From: Mucispirillum schaedleri ASF457
GTDB lineage: Bacteria > Chrysiogenota > Deferribacteres > Deferribacterales > Mucispirillaceae
Reading direction: 5' to 3'
Length of the DNA stretch: 64,000 nucleotides
NCBI RefSeq assembly: GCF_000487995.2
Contig: NZ_CP097562.1
Span: 555,001 to 619,000 of the forward strand
Made by a program: the position numbers and the translations under genes. This document shows, one piece after another, positions 1-9,967 of this stretch. How positions within the stretch are numbered: position 1 is the first letter of the stretch; each line of letters begins with the position of its first letter. The notes beneath the pieces were generated by a model. That model saw only the letters and a program-made list of their open reading frames with translations, ran no database searches and was not told the origin of the DNA.

Positions 1-484
<484 letters not shown>

Positions 485-740
485 TTATTGTATTCCAAAA
501 AAATTCTTACCTAACTAATTACTTAAGCTGTCTATCACAATTTAACCTATTCTATTGTCAATACATAATCCCTTAAATATAAACAGGGTCACATAACCTA
601 ATACTTTTTTTCATTATTGTCAAGAACTTTTTTAAATAAGTTACTCAAAACTTTATATAAAAATTCTTAAAACAATATTAAAGCCACATCTTTCTATATT
701 AAACCAAGAATATCAGCAGCTTCTGTATCAAGGGAAAGTA

Positions 741-769
741 TATATAACAAAACTTTTTTATATTGTCAA
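741..769 (-). promoter_or_regulatory. Probable rRNA operon promoter
   Basis: On the minus strand a perfect -35 box TTGACA (764-769) is followed after 17 bases by TATATA (741-746), reading toward the 16S gene and leaving a leader of about 250 nt. Two further perfect TTGACA boxes in the same orientation lie at 618-623 and 556-561, with only weak -10 partners (TAGGTT at 595-600; TGTGAT at 534-539). This could be a tandem promoter array as in many rRNA operons. The rest of the 485-895 gap is AT-rich, and I see no gene in it. Confidence 0.55.
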
Positions 770-801
770 TATATTTTTTTACATCATTTTAAAATTTTTG
801 G

Positions 802-829
802 ATGACATATAAAAAGCCTTGATTATAAT
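802..829 (+). promoter_or_regulatory. Probable ileS promoter
   Basis: ATGACA at 802-807, a 16-base spacer and a perfect TATAAT at 824-829 lie about 65 bases ahead of the ileS start codon. They diverge from the rRNA promoter on the other strand. A strong ribosome binding site AAGGAG follows at 882-887. I see no T-box-like leader, which would need a much longer transcribed region. Confidence 0.5.
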
Positions 830-895
830 ATAATAAAATGGTAAAAATATACTTCTATAATTTTACCTTTGTTATTGTTTTAAGGAGAATATATA

Positions 896-3685
896 ATGAC
901 AAATTACAAAAATACTCTTAATTTACCTAAGACAGAGTTTCCTATGAAAGCAAACCTTGCTGAACAGGAACCTAAAAGACTGCAAAAATGGGAAGAAAAT
1001 AATGTATATGATAAAATACAGCACTCAAGAAATGGATGTCCTGAATACATTCTGCATGATGGTCCTCCTTATGCTAATGGTAGTATTCATATTGGAACAG
1101 CTTTAAATAAAATATTAAAAGACTTCATCATAAAAATCAAAACTGGACAGGGTTTTAAATCACCTTATGTTCCCGGTTGGGACTGCCATGGTCTGCCAAT
1201 TGAGCTAAAAGTTGACCAAGAGTTAGGTGAAAAGAAAAAAGATATGACTGTTGCACAAATCCGTAAAGTATGCAGAAACTATGCAGGCAAATATATTGAT
1301 ATACAGAGAACTGATTTTAAAAGGCTTGGTATTTTTGGTGTATGGGATAAACCATATATCACTATGGATTTTGAATATGAAGCAACAACTCTTGCTGAAC
1401 TTTATAAATGTTATAAAAAAGGCGAAGTATATAAAGGGTCTAAGCCTGTTTACTGGTGCCATTCATGTGTTACTGCCCTTGCAGAAGCAGAAGTTGAGTA
1501 TGCTGACCACACATCTACATCTGTTTTTGTAAAATTTCCACTTGATGATAATGCAAAAAATAAGCTTGGTATCAGCGGTGAAATATCTGCTGTTATATGG
1601 ACCACTACCCCATGGACTCTGCCTGCCAATGTGGCAATAGCTGTAAACAGAGATTATGAATATTCCATTATTAAGATAAATGAAACAGAAAACAGTAACT
1701 TATCAACAGGTGAATATATTATAGCTGCAAAAGAAATGCTTGAAAATTTAGCGGAAACATTCAAAATCGCAGGATATGATGAAGTAAAAACAGTTAAAGG
1801 TTCAGAGCTTGAATATCTTAATGCACGCCACCCATTTTATGAAAGAAACTCTGTGATAGTTTTAGCTGACTATGTTACTCTTGACGCTGGCACTGGTCTT
1901 GTCCATACTGCACCAGGACATGGACAGGACGACTATGAAACAGGACTTCGTTATAATTTAGATATATTATCTCCAGTTGATGATAATGGTATATTAAGAA
2001 ATGTTGGTATATTTGACGGAATGAATATTAATAAAGCTAATAAAGAAATAGTTGCATATATGCAGAAACATGGCTCACTGCTTGCTCAAAATGATATATC
2101 TCACTCATATCCACACTGCTGGAGATGTAAAAAACCTGTTATTTTCCGTGCAACTCCACAATGGTTTATTTCTATGAGTGAAAACAGCCTAAGAGAACGC
2201 ACTCTTGATGCTGTAAAAAATAAAGTCAAATGGATACCTTCATGGGGACAGAACAGGATTCAATCTATGATTGAAAACCGCCCTGACTGGTGTATTTCCC
2301 GTCAAAGATTATGGGGTGTACCTATTGCATTTATTACATGCCATGACTGCGGTGAAATAATATTTAATGATGAAATAGAAAAGACAACAGTAGAAGCATT
2401 TGAAAAAGAAGGTGCTGATGCATGGTTTGAACATGATGAAGCATTTTTCTTAAATGGTATAACAAAATGTCATAAATGTGGCTCTACACATCTTAAAAAA
2501 GAAAAAGATATTCTTGATGTATGGTTTGATTCAGGAACAAGCCATGCAGCAGTATGCGAAAAACGCCCAGAACTTGGCAAACGAGCTAATATGTATTTAG
2601 AAGGAAGCGACCAGCATAGAGGCTGGTTCCAAAGCTCTATTTTAGAAAGTATGGCAACAAGAGGTGTGCCACCATTTGATGAAGTATTAACTCATGGGTT
2701 TGTTGTAGACGGCAATGGAAGAAAAATGTCTAAATCCCTTGGCAACACTATTGCTCCAATGGATATTATTAATAAATACGGCACAGAAATATTAAGGCTG
2801 TGGGTTGCCGCAGAAGATTATACTGAAGATGTGCGTATTTCTGAAGATATAATTAAACGCATTACTGAAAGCTATAGAAAAATCCGTAATACTGCAAGAT
2901 ACATATTAGGCAACTTAAATGATTTTGACCCTGATAAAGATATGCTTGAATATGATAAACTTATGGAGCTTGATAAAAACATATTAGGCAGATGGCAGCT
3001 TGTGAAAGCAAAAATATATGAATCATATAATATATACCAGTTCCATGGCTTTTATCATGGGTTTTTAAACTTCTGTATTAATGATTTATCATCATTTTAT
3101 TTAGATATAATCAAAGACAGAGCTTATTCGTCTAAAAATCATTCTTATGAAAGACGCTCTGCACAAACTGCCATGTTTACTTTAATCAAAGAAACAGCTG
3201 TTGTAATTAATCCAGTTTTAAGTTTTACTGCTGATGAAATATGGGAATATCTGCCAAAATGGAATGATAAAAAAGAATTTGTATTTGAAGAATTTTTCCC
3301 AAAAGTAGAAGATTATAAAATTGACTATAAGTGGGGAATTATAACTAATGTTCGCAAAGAAGTTAATAAAGCATTAGAAATTGCCCGTGCTGATAAAGTC
3401 ATAGGTCATCCGCTTGATGCAGAAGTTATCATTTCTGTTAGTGAAGATATGGCAAAACATTTAACAGTAGATGAAGGTCTTGAAAGAATGTTTATTGTTT
3501 CAAAAGCTGTAGTTGTTACTGGAAATATTGAAAATGCTTATGTGTCAGAAGACGGGCAGATAAAAGTATTAGTGCAGCCATGCAGTGCACCAAAATGTGC
3601 CAGATGCTGGACTCATTCTGATACTGTTGGTAAAGATGAAACTCATATAGAAGTATGCCAAAGATGTGCGGAGGCTTTAAAATAG
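896..3685 (+). CDS. ileS: Isoleucine-tRNA ligase
   Basis: This cytoplasmic class I aminoacyl-tRNA synthetase charges tRNA-Ile with isoleucine. The 929-residue length is normal for the bacterial-type enzyme. The ATP-binding HIGH signature appears as HIG within PPYANGSIHIGTA near residue 60, and the KMSKS loop as GRKMSKSLGN near residue 610. The editing (CP1) domain lies between them, with the WTTTPWTLPAN motif. The C-terminus carries a zinc-binding cysteine set (CSAPKCARCW and CQRC). The start is supported by AAGGAG about 9 bases upstream. lspA follows with no gap, so the two genes are co-transcribed, an arrangement common in Gram-negative bacteria. Confidence 0.98.
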   Translation: MTNYKNTLNLPKTEFPMKANLAEQEPKRLQKWEENNVYDKIQHSRNGCPEYILHDGPPYANGSIHIGTALNKILKDFIIKIKTGQGFKSPYVPGWDCHGLPIELKVDQELGEKKKDMTVAQIRKVCRNYAGKYIDIQRTDFKRLGIFGVWDKPYITMDFEYEATTLAELYKCYKKGEVYKGSKPVYWCHSCVTALAEAEVEYADHTSTSVFVKFPLDDNAKNKLGISGEISAVIWTTTPWTLPANVAIAVNRDYEYSIIKINETENSNLSTGEYIIAAKEMLENLAETFKIAGYDEVKTVKGSELEYLNARHPFYERNSVIVLADYVTLDAGTGLVHTAPGHGQDDYETGLRYNLDILSPVDDNGILRNVGIFDGMNINKANKEIVAYMQKHGSLLAQNDISHSYPHCWRCKKPVIFRATPQWFISMSENSLRERTLDAVKNKVKWIPSWGQNRIQSMIENRPDWCISRQRLWGVPIAFITCHDCGEIIFNDEIEKTTVEAFEKEGADAWFEHDEAFFLNGITKCHKCGSTHLKKEKDILDVWFDSGTSHAAVCEKRPELGKRANMYLEGSDQHRGWFQSSILESMATRGVPPFDEVLTHGFVVDGNGRKMSKSLGNTIAPMDIINKYGTEILRLWVAAEDYTEDVRISEDIIKRITESYRKIRNTARYILGNLNDFDPDKDMLEYDKLMELDKNILGRWQLVKAKIYESYNIYQFHGFYHGFLNFCINDLSSFYLDIIKDRAYSSKNHSYERRSAQTAMFTLIKETAVVINPVLSFTADEIWEYLPKWNDKKEFVFEEFFPKVEDYKIDYKWGIITNVRKEVNKALEIARADKVIGHPLDAEVIISVSEDMAKHLTVDEGLERMFIVSKAVVVTGNIENAYVSEDGQIKVLVQPCSAPKCARCWTHSDTVGKDETHIEVCQRCAEALK

Positions 3686-4210
3686 ATGAGTTTTAATGCT
3701 AAACTTAAAAATATATGGCAAGAAATTGTTAATAAAAAAAAATATCTGCTGTTTTTTACTCTGCTTCCATTAGCAGCAGATATTATAACAAAAAATATTA
3801 TTAAATCAACAATGGAGCTTTACAGTGCAGTGCCTGTAATTGATGGGTTTTTTAACATAGTATATGTTTTAAATCCGGGAGCTGCTTTCAGCTTTCTTCA
3901 TGATATGAATGAAAACTACAGGCAGTTATTTTTTGTAACTGTAACAATAATTGCAATATTCATAATACTTTATATTTTTGCATTAGAAAAATCAAAGGCA
4001 GGTAATACAGGATTTGCTCTTATTTTAAGCGGTGCAGCAGGCAATTTAATTGACAGGATATATATGGGAAAAGTTGTAGATTTTCTTGACTTTTACTATT
4101 CATCATACCATTTTCCAGCATTTAATTTGGCAGACAGCTGTATTACTATTGGGGTATCATTAATTATTATAGATATGCTTTTTATTAATAAAAAGAAATG
4201 GGAAAAATAA
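3686..4210 (+). CDS. lspA: Lipoprotein signal peptidase (signal peptidase II)
   Basis: This inner-membrane aspartic protease cleaves signal peptides from diacylglyceryl-modified prolipoproteins. At 174 residues it has four predicted membrane helices and the family motifs LNPGAAFSFL, GAAGNLIDRI (first catalytic Asp near residue 122) and FPAFNLADS (second catalytic Asp near residue 149). The ATG abuts the ileS stop codon, and a CGGAGG site lies inside the end of ileS at 3669-3674, so translation is probably coupled. At least two predicted lipoproteins elsewhere in the window (49716 and 52781) are likely substrates. Confidence 0.97.
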   Translation: MSFNAKLKNIWQEIVNKKKYLLFFTLLPLAADIITKNIIKSTMELYSAVPVIDGFFNIVYVLNPGAAFSFLHDMNENYRQLFFVTVTIIAIFIILYIFALEKSKAGNTGFALILSGAAGNLIDRIYMGKVVDFLDFYYSSYHFPAFNLADSCITIGVSLIIIDMLFINKKKWEK

Positions 4211-4211
4211 A

Positions 4212-6713
4212 ATGCAAAATACACAAAATGAATTCATAATATATAAAGAAATTCAAAAAAACACTATGCTTAAATGGCTTTTTGATAGTAAAATTAAGCA
4301 TACTACAGAAGATGAGTTTTTTAAAGAATGGCAGGAATATGTAAAAAATGAGAATATGGAAAGGGTATATCTATTAGAACCTTTAGAAGCTAAAAGCGTA
4401 AAAAACCTGCATTGGAGAGATAGGCTGACAATGGCACAATTCATATTCCTTCATCCTGTATATTTTTCTTATGAATATTATGAGTTTATTTTGCAATTTA
4501 TTCACGATAAAAAATATTTAAATATCCTGCTTTATCTTTTGTGTATAAGTAAAAAAAACCAATTAGAAGAAGTAAAAAAGTTATTTTTGCTTTTAGCGGA
4601 TAAGGGTGCAAATTTAAATACTTTATTTTATTATAAAATGTCATACGACCACAAATTTGAACCACTTGTTTTTAATCTCGTTTCTGATTATGAATATCGA
4701 GACAAAAAGCAAAAGCCTAAGCAGCTTGAGGTTTTACGCTTTCTTTTAGAAATTGGAGCTGACCCTAATATAAAAAATATTGAAGGAATGAATTTATTAC
4801 ACTATGCAGTAGATACTGATAGTAGTTTTGCACAAGTAGTCATAGAGAGCGGTAAGATAAAAGACATCAATGAAAGGGTTGATAAATACAGAACAGACAT
4901 GTATCGTGATGAAACAGCATTACATATTGCGGTTTTTGATAAACAATTAAGCACTGTAAAAGCACTCATTAATGCAGGAGCTGATGTTAATGCTATCAAT
5001 AAGTGGGGAAAAACGCCACTAGAAATGAGTGAAAGCCAAAGCATAAGCAAAATCATTCAAAAAGCAGGTGGAAAAACTCTTGTAGAGCTTTTAGAAAGCG
5101 AAGAAAAAGCAAAAAATTGTAAAAATTCTATATGGGAAGAAAGTGAAAAAATAGGTAAAAACAAAAGAAAAAACGAAATCATATTTCAACAAAATGCAAT
5201 CTACTATGATACAATCCATAATGAACCTCTTTGGAAGATTTTTATAGAAGTAAGCGACGAATATCTTGAAAAATTAAGTCCAATTTATTATATCTATACC
5301 AAGAAAGATTTAGAAAAACTAAAAAGCGGTGATAAATACAAGCCAAACAAAAGAGATGAGTTAAAGGCTTTAGTAAAAGATGAAAGTATAAATTTAAAAG
5401 ATATTGATATAAGTCTAATTACAGATATGAGTTTTGTTTTTTCTGATAGTGAAAGGAAAGATTTTAGCGGAATAGAAGATTGGGATATGAGTAAAGTTAC
5501 TAATACAAACTATATGTTTTACAATGCTAAAAACTTTAACCATCCATTAAACAAGTGGGATATGAGTAATGTTAGCAGTATGAAAGGTATGTTTTACGAA
5601 GCCCAGTCTTTTAACCAACCCCTAGATAAATGGGATACAAGCAATGTTACAAATATGAGTAAAATGTTTCATAAAGCTTTATCATTTAACAAGCCTATAG
5701 AAAACTGGGATGTATCCAATGTTAGAGATATGGGCGGTATGTTTGGTGAAACAGATGTATTTAACCAGCCATTAAATAAATGGGATACAAGCAATGTTAC
5801 AAATATGAGTAAAATGTTTCATAAAGCTTTATCATTTAACGAGCCTATAGAAAACTGGGATGTATCCAATGTTAGAGATATGGGCGGTATGTTTGGTGAA
5901 ACAGATGTATTTAACCAGCCATTAAATAAATGGGATACAAGCAATGTTACAAATATGAGTGAAATGTTTTATAAGGCTAAAAAATTTAATCAGCCTTTAG
6001 AAAACTGGAATGTATCCAATGTTAGAAATATGTATGGTATGTTTTATGAAACTTTATCATTTAATCAACCATTAGCTAAATGGGATATAAAAAGTGTTGA
6101 AAATATGAAATTTATGTTTTCTTATGCTAAATCATTTAATCAAAATCTTGATACTTGGGATCTCTCTAAAGTGAAAAATAAAGAATTTATTGCTGATAGA
6201 AAAAAAGTAAAGCTTAACATTCCTATTCCTACAAAACAAAGCAGTGCAAATGAAAAGCTTTTAAAAGCAATTCTTCGTTCAAATGTGGATAACTTCCATA
6301 AAGCAATTAAAGCGGGAGCAAATATTAATGAACCTATTGAAGTGATAGAAGATTATGACGACTGTGAAGAATATGAGGGATGCAGTTTTCTAGCTGTAGC
6401 ACTTGATAAGGCACTTTATCATCTCACTTACTTTAATCATGGCAAAAGAGGGAAATTTAATAAAGAAAAATATGAAAAAAAATATGCAAAAGCTTTTGAG
6501 ATTTTAAATACTTTAAAATCTATAAATCCTGATGAGAGTGGTATAGAATGTAGTGCAGCTGATAGACTAGACTCTATCATAGAAACAAGAGAGATGGAGC
6601 TTTATGATGACCCTGCCGCATATGGGTATGCAGATTTTGAAGATAAAATGAGTAAAGATGAATGGTTAGCATGTGACCCTGTAAAAGAATATTTGGAAAG
6701 TTTTGAGTTTTAA
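4212..6713 (+). CDS. Ankyrin-repeat and BspA-like (DUF285) repeat protein
   Basis: An 833-residue protein with three visible parts. Residues about 160-285 hold ankyrin-type repeats (EVLRFLLEIGADPNIKN; TALHIAVFDK followed by ALINAGADVNAINKWGKTPL). Residues about 405-665 hold nine full repeats and one partial repeat of 25 residues of the DUF285 type, with the core W-D-x-S-N-V-x-x-M-x-x-M-F. A further ankyrin-like stretch (LLKAILRSNVDNFHKAIKAGANINEP) lies near residue 675. DUF285 repeats are best known from surface proteins of mucosal bacteria and mycoplasmas, but I see no signal peptide or membrane segment here, so it may act in the cytoplasm or leave by another route. It follows lspA by one base yet has no functional link to it. 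The exact role is unknown; a protein-interaction scaffold or an effector is plausible. Confidence 0.85.
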   Translation: MQNTQNEFIIYKEIQKNTMLKWLFDSKIKHTTEDEFFKEWQEYVKNENMERVYLLEPLEAKSVKNLHWRDRLTMAQFIFLHPVYFSYEYYEFILQFIHDKKYLNILLYLLCISKKNQLEEVKKLFLLLADKGANLNTLFYYKMSYDHKFEPLVFNLVSDYEYRDKKQKPKQLEVLRFLLEIGADPNIKNIEGMNLLHYAVDTDSSFAQVVIESGKIKDINERVDKYRTDMYRDETALHIAVFDKQLSTVKALINAGADVNAINKWGKTPLEMSESQSISKIIQKAGGKTLVELLESEEKAKNCKNSIWEESEKIGKNKRKNEIIFQQNAIYYDTIHNEPLWKIFIEVSDEYLEKLSPIYYIYTKKDLEKLKSGDKYKPNKRDELKALVKDESINLKDIDISLITDMSFVFSDSERKDFSGIEDWDMSKVTNTNYMFYNAKNFNHPLNKWDMSNVSSMKGMFYEAQSFNQPLDKWDTSNVTNMSKMFHKALSFNKPIENWDVSNVRDMGGMFGETDVFNQPLNKWDTSNVTNMSKMFHKALSFNEPIENWDVSNVRDMGGMFGETDVFNQPLNKWDTSNVTNMSEMFYKAKKFNQPLENWNVSNVRNMYGMFYETLSFNQPLAKWDIKSVENMKFMFSYAKSFNQNLDTWDLSKVKNKEFIADRKKVKLNIPIPTKQSSANEKLLKAILRSNVDNFHKAIKAGANINEPIEVIEDYDDCEEYEGCSFLAVALDKALYHLTYFNHGKRGKFNKEKYEKKYAKAFEILNTLKSINPDESGIECSAADRLDSIIETREMELYDDPAAYGYADFEDKMSKDEWLACDPVKEYLESFEF
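5631..5930 (+). repeat. Two tandem 150-bp units inside the DUF285 region
   Basis: Bases 5631-5780 and 5781-5930 are a head-to-tail duplication of 150 bp (two 25-residue protein repeats). By eye they differ at a single position: AAG versus GAG, Lys to Glu, in the motif SFN(K/E)PIENWD. A third unit starting at 5931 is similar but diverged. Near identity at DNA level means a very recent duplication or gene conversion, so the repeat number could vary between strains. Confidence 0.93.
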
Positions 6714-6774
6714 TGCAGAGTTACCCAAATAAGCCATATAATCAATACAGCAAGAGAATTGAGCCTGTTTCCAT

Positions 6775-6893
6775 GTCATACTGAAAGTGATAAGGCGAAG
6801 TATCTAAAAGAGAAGATAATTTAAATATATTATACATTACTGCAACAATATATAATTTAGATTTTTCGCATGTAAAATCAGGCTCAAAATGAC
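6775..6893. repeat. Dispersed palindromic repeat R1, copy a
   Basis: This is a full copy of the intergenic R1 element. One arm reads GTCATACTGA...AAGGCGAAGTATCTA and the other TAGATTTTTCGC...GGCTCAAAATGAC, so the ends can pair (GTCAT with ATGAC; GGCGAA with TTCGC). It occupies the 386-bp gap between the ankyrin gene and purH. The flank at about 6905-6921 ends in AGAGTAAGTCC, which resembles the IS3-type terminal motif seen beside other copies. Confidence 0.8.
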
Positions 6894-6944
6894 TTATATG
6901 AAAAAATTTTAGAGTAAGTCCAGATATAATATAAAAAATAATTA

Positions 6945-7003
6945 TATGTTTTATAAAAACTTAAATAACTGCTTCAATTATCACAATAGTTTTTAGATTT
7001 TAC
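6945..7003. mobile_element. Relic of an IS30-family element end
   Basis: The string running from TTTTATAAAAACTTAAATAACTGC to TTTTTAGATTTTAC matches, with several changes, the terminal 60 bp beyond the transposase stop of the IS30-family element at 46099-47268, including its end motif GATTTTAC. Only this end fragment remains. The rest of the gap up to purH is AT-rich with no gene. Confidence 0.6.
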
Positions 7004-7099
7004 AATTAAAGTAATACTGTCTAATCTGTTATTGCAATTTATATTATAATAATATAAGATATTTCTGATTTATTTTTAAATATTTATAGAGGGTAAAAA

Positions 7100-8662
7100 A
7101 TGCTAAATAAACCAAATTACGCCTTATTAAGCGTATCAGACAAAACAGGTATTGTAGAATTTGCTCGTGGCTTACATGACCTTGGTATTAAATTGCTATC
7201 TACTGGCGGCACTGCAAAAGCTATTAAAGAAGCTGGTATACCAGTTACAGAGGTTTCTGAATTTACTGGCTCACCAGAAATTTTTGATGGCAGAGTAAAA
7301 ACACTTCACCCAAAAGTTCATGGTGGCATATTAAATATTAGAGATAATGATGCTCATCAAAAAACAGCAAAAGAAATGGATATTAAAAATATTGATATTG
7401 TAGCTGTAAACCTCTACCCTTTTGAAAAAGTAGCAGGAAATCCATCATCTACATTAGAAGAAATTATTGAAAATATAGATATAGGTGGTCCTGCAATGGT
7501 AAGAAGTGCAGCAAAAAACCATGCTTATGTTACAATTGTAGTTCACCCTCACGATTATAAAAAGATATTACAGGAAATTAAAGAGCAAGGCTCTACATCT
7601 ATTGAAACAAGGCGTGTTTTAGCTGCAAAGGCATACAGCCACACTGCATTATATGATACTGTAATTTCAAACTATTTAGGCAGAAAATTTCAGCTTAGAT
7701 TTAGAGAAGAATTTACTGTTGGCGGTAGACTTATACAAACTATGAGATATGGTGAAAACCCACACCAAGACTCTGCATTTTATAAAGAACCTTTAATGAG
7801 CGAAACTGGTGTATGCTATGCCCAGCAGCAACATGGTAAAGAGCTTTCATTTAATAATATAGTAGATTTAAACTCTGCAGAAGAATTATTAAAAGAATTT
7901 AAACGCCCTGCATGTGTTATTATCAAACATAACAACCCTTGCGGTGTTGCTGAAGCTGATACATTAAGCGAAGCATACGATAAAGCTCTTGCATGCGATC
8001 CTGTTAGTGCTTTTGGTGGTATTTTTGGTTTAAACAGAGAAGTTGATGAAGATGTAGCTAAAAAAATAGCAGAAATATTCGTTGAAGTAGCAGCTGCGCC
8101 ATCTTTTAGTGAAAAAGCTGTAGAGATACTTTCTAAAAAACCAAGTATCCGTATTATGATTATGGAAGAAATTGACGGCAGAAGTTCAGAATATGATGTA
8201 AAAAAAGTTACAGGAGGCTATCTTCTGCAGGATAGAGATTTACATTCATTTGATGATTTTAAATCACTGCCATGCCCTACTAAACGCAAACCAACTGATG
8301 AAGAATTACAGTCATTAGAATTTGCATGGAAAGTTGCAAAACATGTTAAATCTAATGCTATTGTATATGTTAAAGGAAGTGCTGCTATTGGTGTTGGTGC
8401 TGGTCAAATGAGCCGTATAGATTCTACAAAAATTGCATATATGAAAGCTGAGCAGGCTTTTGGTAAAGATGCAGTGAAAGGTGCTGTTATGTCAAGCGAT
8501 GCATTCTTCCCATTTAGAGATAATATAGATGCAGCTGCAGCTTATGGAATAACTGCTATTGTTTCCCCTGGCGGCTCTGTAAGAGATGAAGAAGTTATTC
8601 AGGCAGCAAACGAGCATAATATTGCAATGATTTTTACAGGCATACGCCATTTCAGACATTAA
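7100..8662 (+). CDS. purH: Bifunctional AICAR transformylase / IMP cyclohydrolase
   Basis: It catalyses the last two steps of de novo IMP synthesis: formylation of AICAR with 10-formyl-THF, then ring closure. The 520-residue length is typical. The N-terminal MGS-like cyclohydrolase domain is clear (LLSTGGTAKAI; FDGRVKTLHPKVHGGIL). The transformylase domain contains the catalytic Lys-His pair in VIIKHNNPCG near residue 275 and a C-terminal GIRHFRH end. The start has GAGGG about 7 bases upstream. It begins the run purH-purD-purE-tsaC, with gaps of 18 and 9 bases and a one-base overlap, so it is very likely one transcript. I see no purine riboswitch ahead of it. Confidence 0.98.
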   Translation: MLNKPNYALLSVSDKTGIVEFARGLHDLGIKLLSTGGTAKAIKEAGIPVTEVSEFTGSPEIFDGRVKTLHPKVHGGILNIRDNDAHQKTAKEMDIKNIDIVAVNLYPFEKVAGNPSSTLEEIIENIDIGGPAMVRSAAKNHAYVTIVVHPHDYKKILQEIKEQGSTSIETRRVLAAKAYSHTALYDTVISNYLGRKFQLRFREEFTVGGRLIQTMRYGENPHQDSAFYKEPLMSETGVCYAQQQHGKELSFNNIVDLNSAEELLKEFKRPACVIIKHNNPCGVAEADTLSEAYDKALACDPVSAFGGIFGLNREVDEDVAKKIAEIFVEVAAAPSFSEKAVEILSKKPSIRIMIMEEIDGRSSEYDVKKVTGGYLLQDRDLHSFDDFKSLPCPTKRKPTDEELQSLEFAWKVAKHVKSNAIVYVKGSAAIGVGAGQMSRIDSTKIAYMKAEQAFGKDAVKGAVMSSDAFFPFRDNIDAAAAYGITAIVSPGGSVRDEEVIQAANEHNIAMIFTGIRHFRH

Positions 8663-8680
8663 TATGACAGGTGTAAAAAA

Positions 8681-9958
8681 ATGAAAATACTTGTAATTGG
8701 TTCAGGTGGCAGAGAACATGCAATAGTGTGGAAATTAAGCCAGGACGACAGAGTAGAAAAAATATATGCAGCACCCGGAAACGGTGGAACTGCATGCGAA
8801 AATAAATGCGAAAATGTAAACATAAAAATTAATGACTTTAATGCATTAATTAAGTTTGTTAAAGAAAACCATATTGATTTAACAGTTGTTGGACCAGAAG
8901 ACCCTTTATCAAACGGTATTGTAGATGCTTTTGAAAAAGACGGGCTTTTAATATTTGGACCTAATAAAGCAGCCGCACAAATGGAAGCTTCAAAAGCTTT
9001 TGCAAAAGATGTAATGAAAAATGCAGGTATTGCAACTGCTGACTATAAAGAATTTACAAACTATGATGAGGCTGCAGCTTATGTTAATAAAAAAGGTGCT
9101 CCAATTGTTGTAAAGGCAGACGGACTGGCAGCTGGTAAAGGTGTAACTGTTGCTGCAACAATAGAAGAAGCACTGAATGCCTTAAAAGAAATATTTGTAG
9201 ATAAAATATTTGGTGCGGAAAATAATGTTGTTGTAATAGAAGATTATATGGATGGCGAAGAAGCTACATACCTTGCTTTTACAGATGGAAAAAATATTAT
9301 TCCCCTTTCTGTAAGTCAAGACCATAAAAGAGTTTATGATGATGATAAAGGTCCAAATACAGGTGGTATGGGAGCATATACACCCGCTCCAATTTGCGAC
9401 AACAAAAAAATGGAGCATGTAACTAATAAAATAGCTTATCCAATGATTAAAGAGCTTGAAAGGCGTGGCATTATATATAAAGGTGTAATCTATGCAGGTC
9501 TTATGATTAATGGTGACAGTATAAAAGTTGTTGAATTTAACTGCAGATTTGGTGACCCTGAATGTCAGGTAGTGCTTTCCCGTATTGAAAGTGGCTTTGT
9601 AGATGCTCTCACTGCTTCTGCTAAAGGCAGCCTTGATGGTGTAAAAGTTATAAATAAAGATATGACTGCTGCATGTGTTATATTAATTTCAGGCGGCTAT
9701 CCTAAAGATTATAAATCAGGGTATGAAATATCCGGTATAGCTGATGCTGATAAAATAGAAAATATAAAAGTTTTTCATGCAGGGACAAAAGCAGATAATG
9801 ACAGGATTTTAACAAGCGGCGGCAGAGTGCTCTGCGTTACTGCTATCAGCAAAGATTTAAAATCAACTATTGATAAGGCTTATGAAGGTGTTGCAAAAAT
9901 ATCTTTTAAAGATATGGCTTTTAGGAAAGATATTGGTAAAAAAGGACTAAATAAATAG
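8681..9958 (+). CDS. purD: Phosphoribosylamine-glycine ligase (GAR synthetase)
   Basis: This ATP-grasp enzyme joins glycine to phosphoribosylamine, the second step of purine synthesis. At 425 residues it has the N-terminal motif VIGSGGREHAI, the ATP-grasp region (PIVVKADGLAAGKGVTVA; IEDYMDGEEATYLAFTDG), the purD signature FNCRFGDPECQ and a C-terminal domain ending in FRKDIGKKGL. It lies 18 bases after purH in the purine operon, with an AGGTG-type site before the ATG. There is nothing unusual in its sequence. Confidence 0.98.
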   Translation: MKILVIGSGGREHAIVWKLSQDDRVEKIYAAPGNGGTACENKCENVNIKINDFNALIKFVKENHIDLTVVGPEDPLSNGIVDAFEKDGLLIFGPNKAAAQMEASKAFAKDVMKNAGIATADYKEFTNYDEAAAYVNKKGAPIVVKADGLAAGKGVTVAATIEEALNALKEIFVDKIFGAENNVVVIEDYMDGEEATYLAFTDGKNIIPLSVSQDHKRVYDDDKGPNTGGMGAYTPAPICDNKKMEHVTNKIAYPMIKELERRGIIYKGVIYAGLMINGDSIKVVEFNCRFGDPECQVVLSRIESGFVDALTASAKGSLDGVKVINKDMTAACVILISGGYPKDYKSGYEISGIADADKIENIKVFHAGTKADNDRILTSGGRVLCVTAISKDLKSTIDKAYEGVAKISFKDMAFRKDIGKKGLNK

Positions 9959-9967
9959 GAGAATATC

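Noticed and set aside
5401-6180. A CRISPR-like array of regular repeats
   Set aside because: The 75-bp periodicity is that of 25-residue protein repeats in an open reading frame, with no constant repeat and variable spacer structure.
7003-7099. A purine riboswitch ahead of purH
   Set aside because: The leader is short, AT-rich and partly an IS30 relic; no conserved purine aptamer core is visible.
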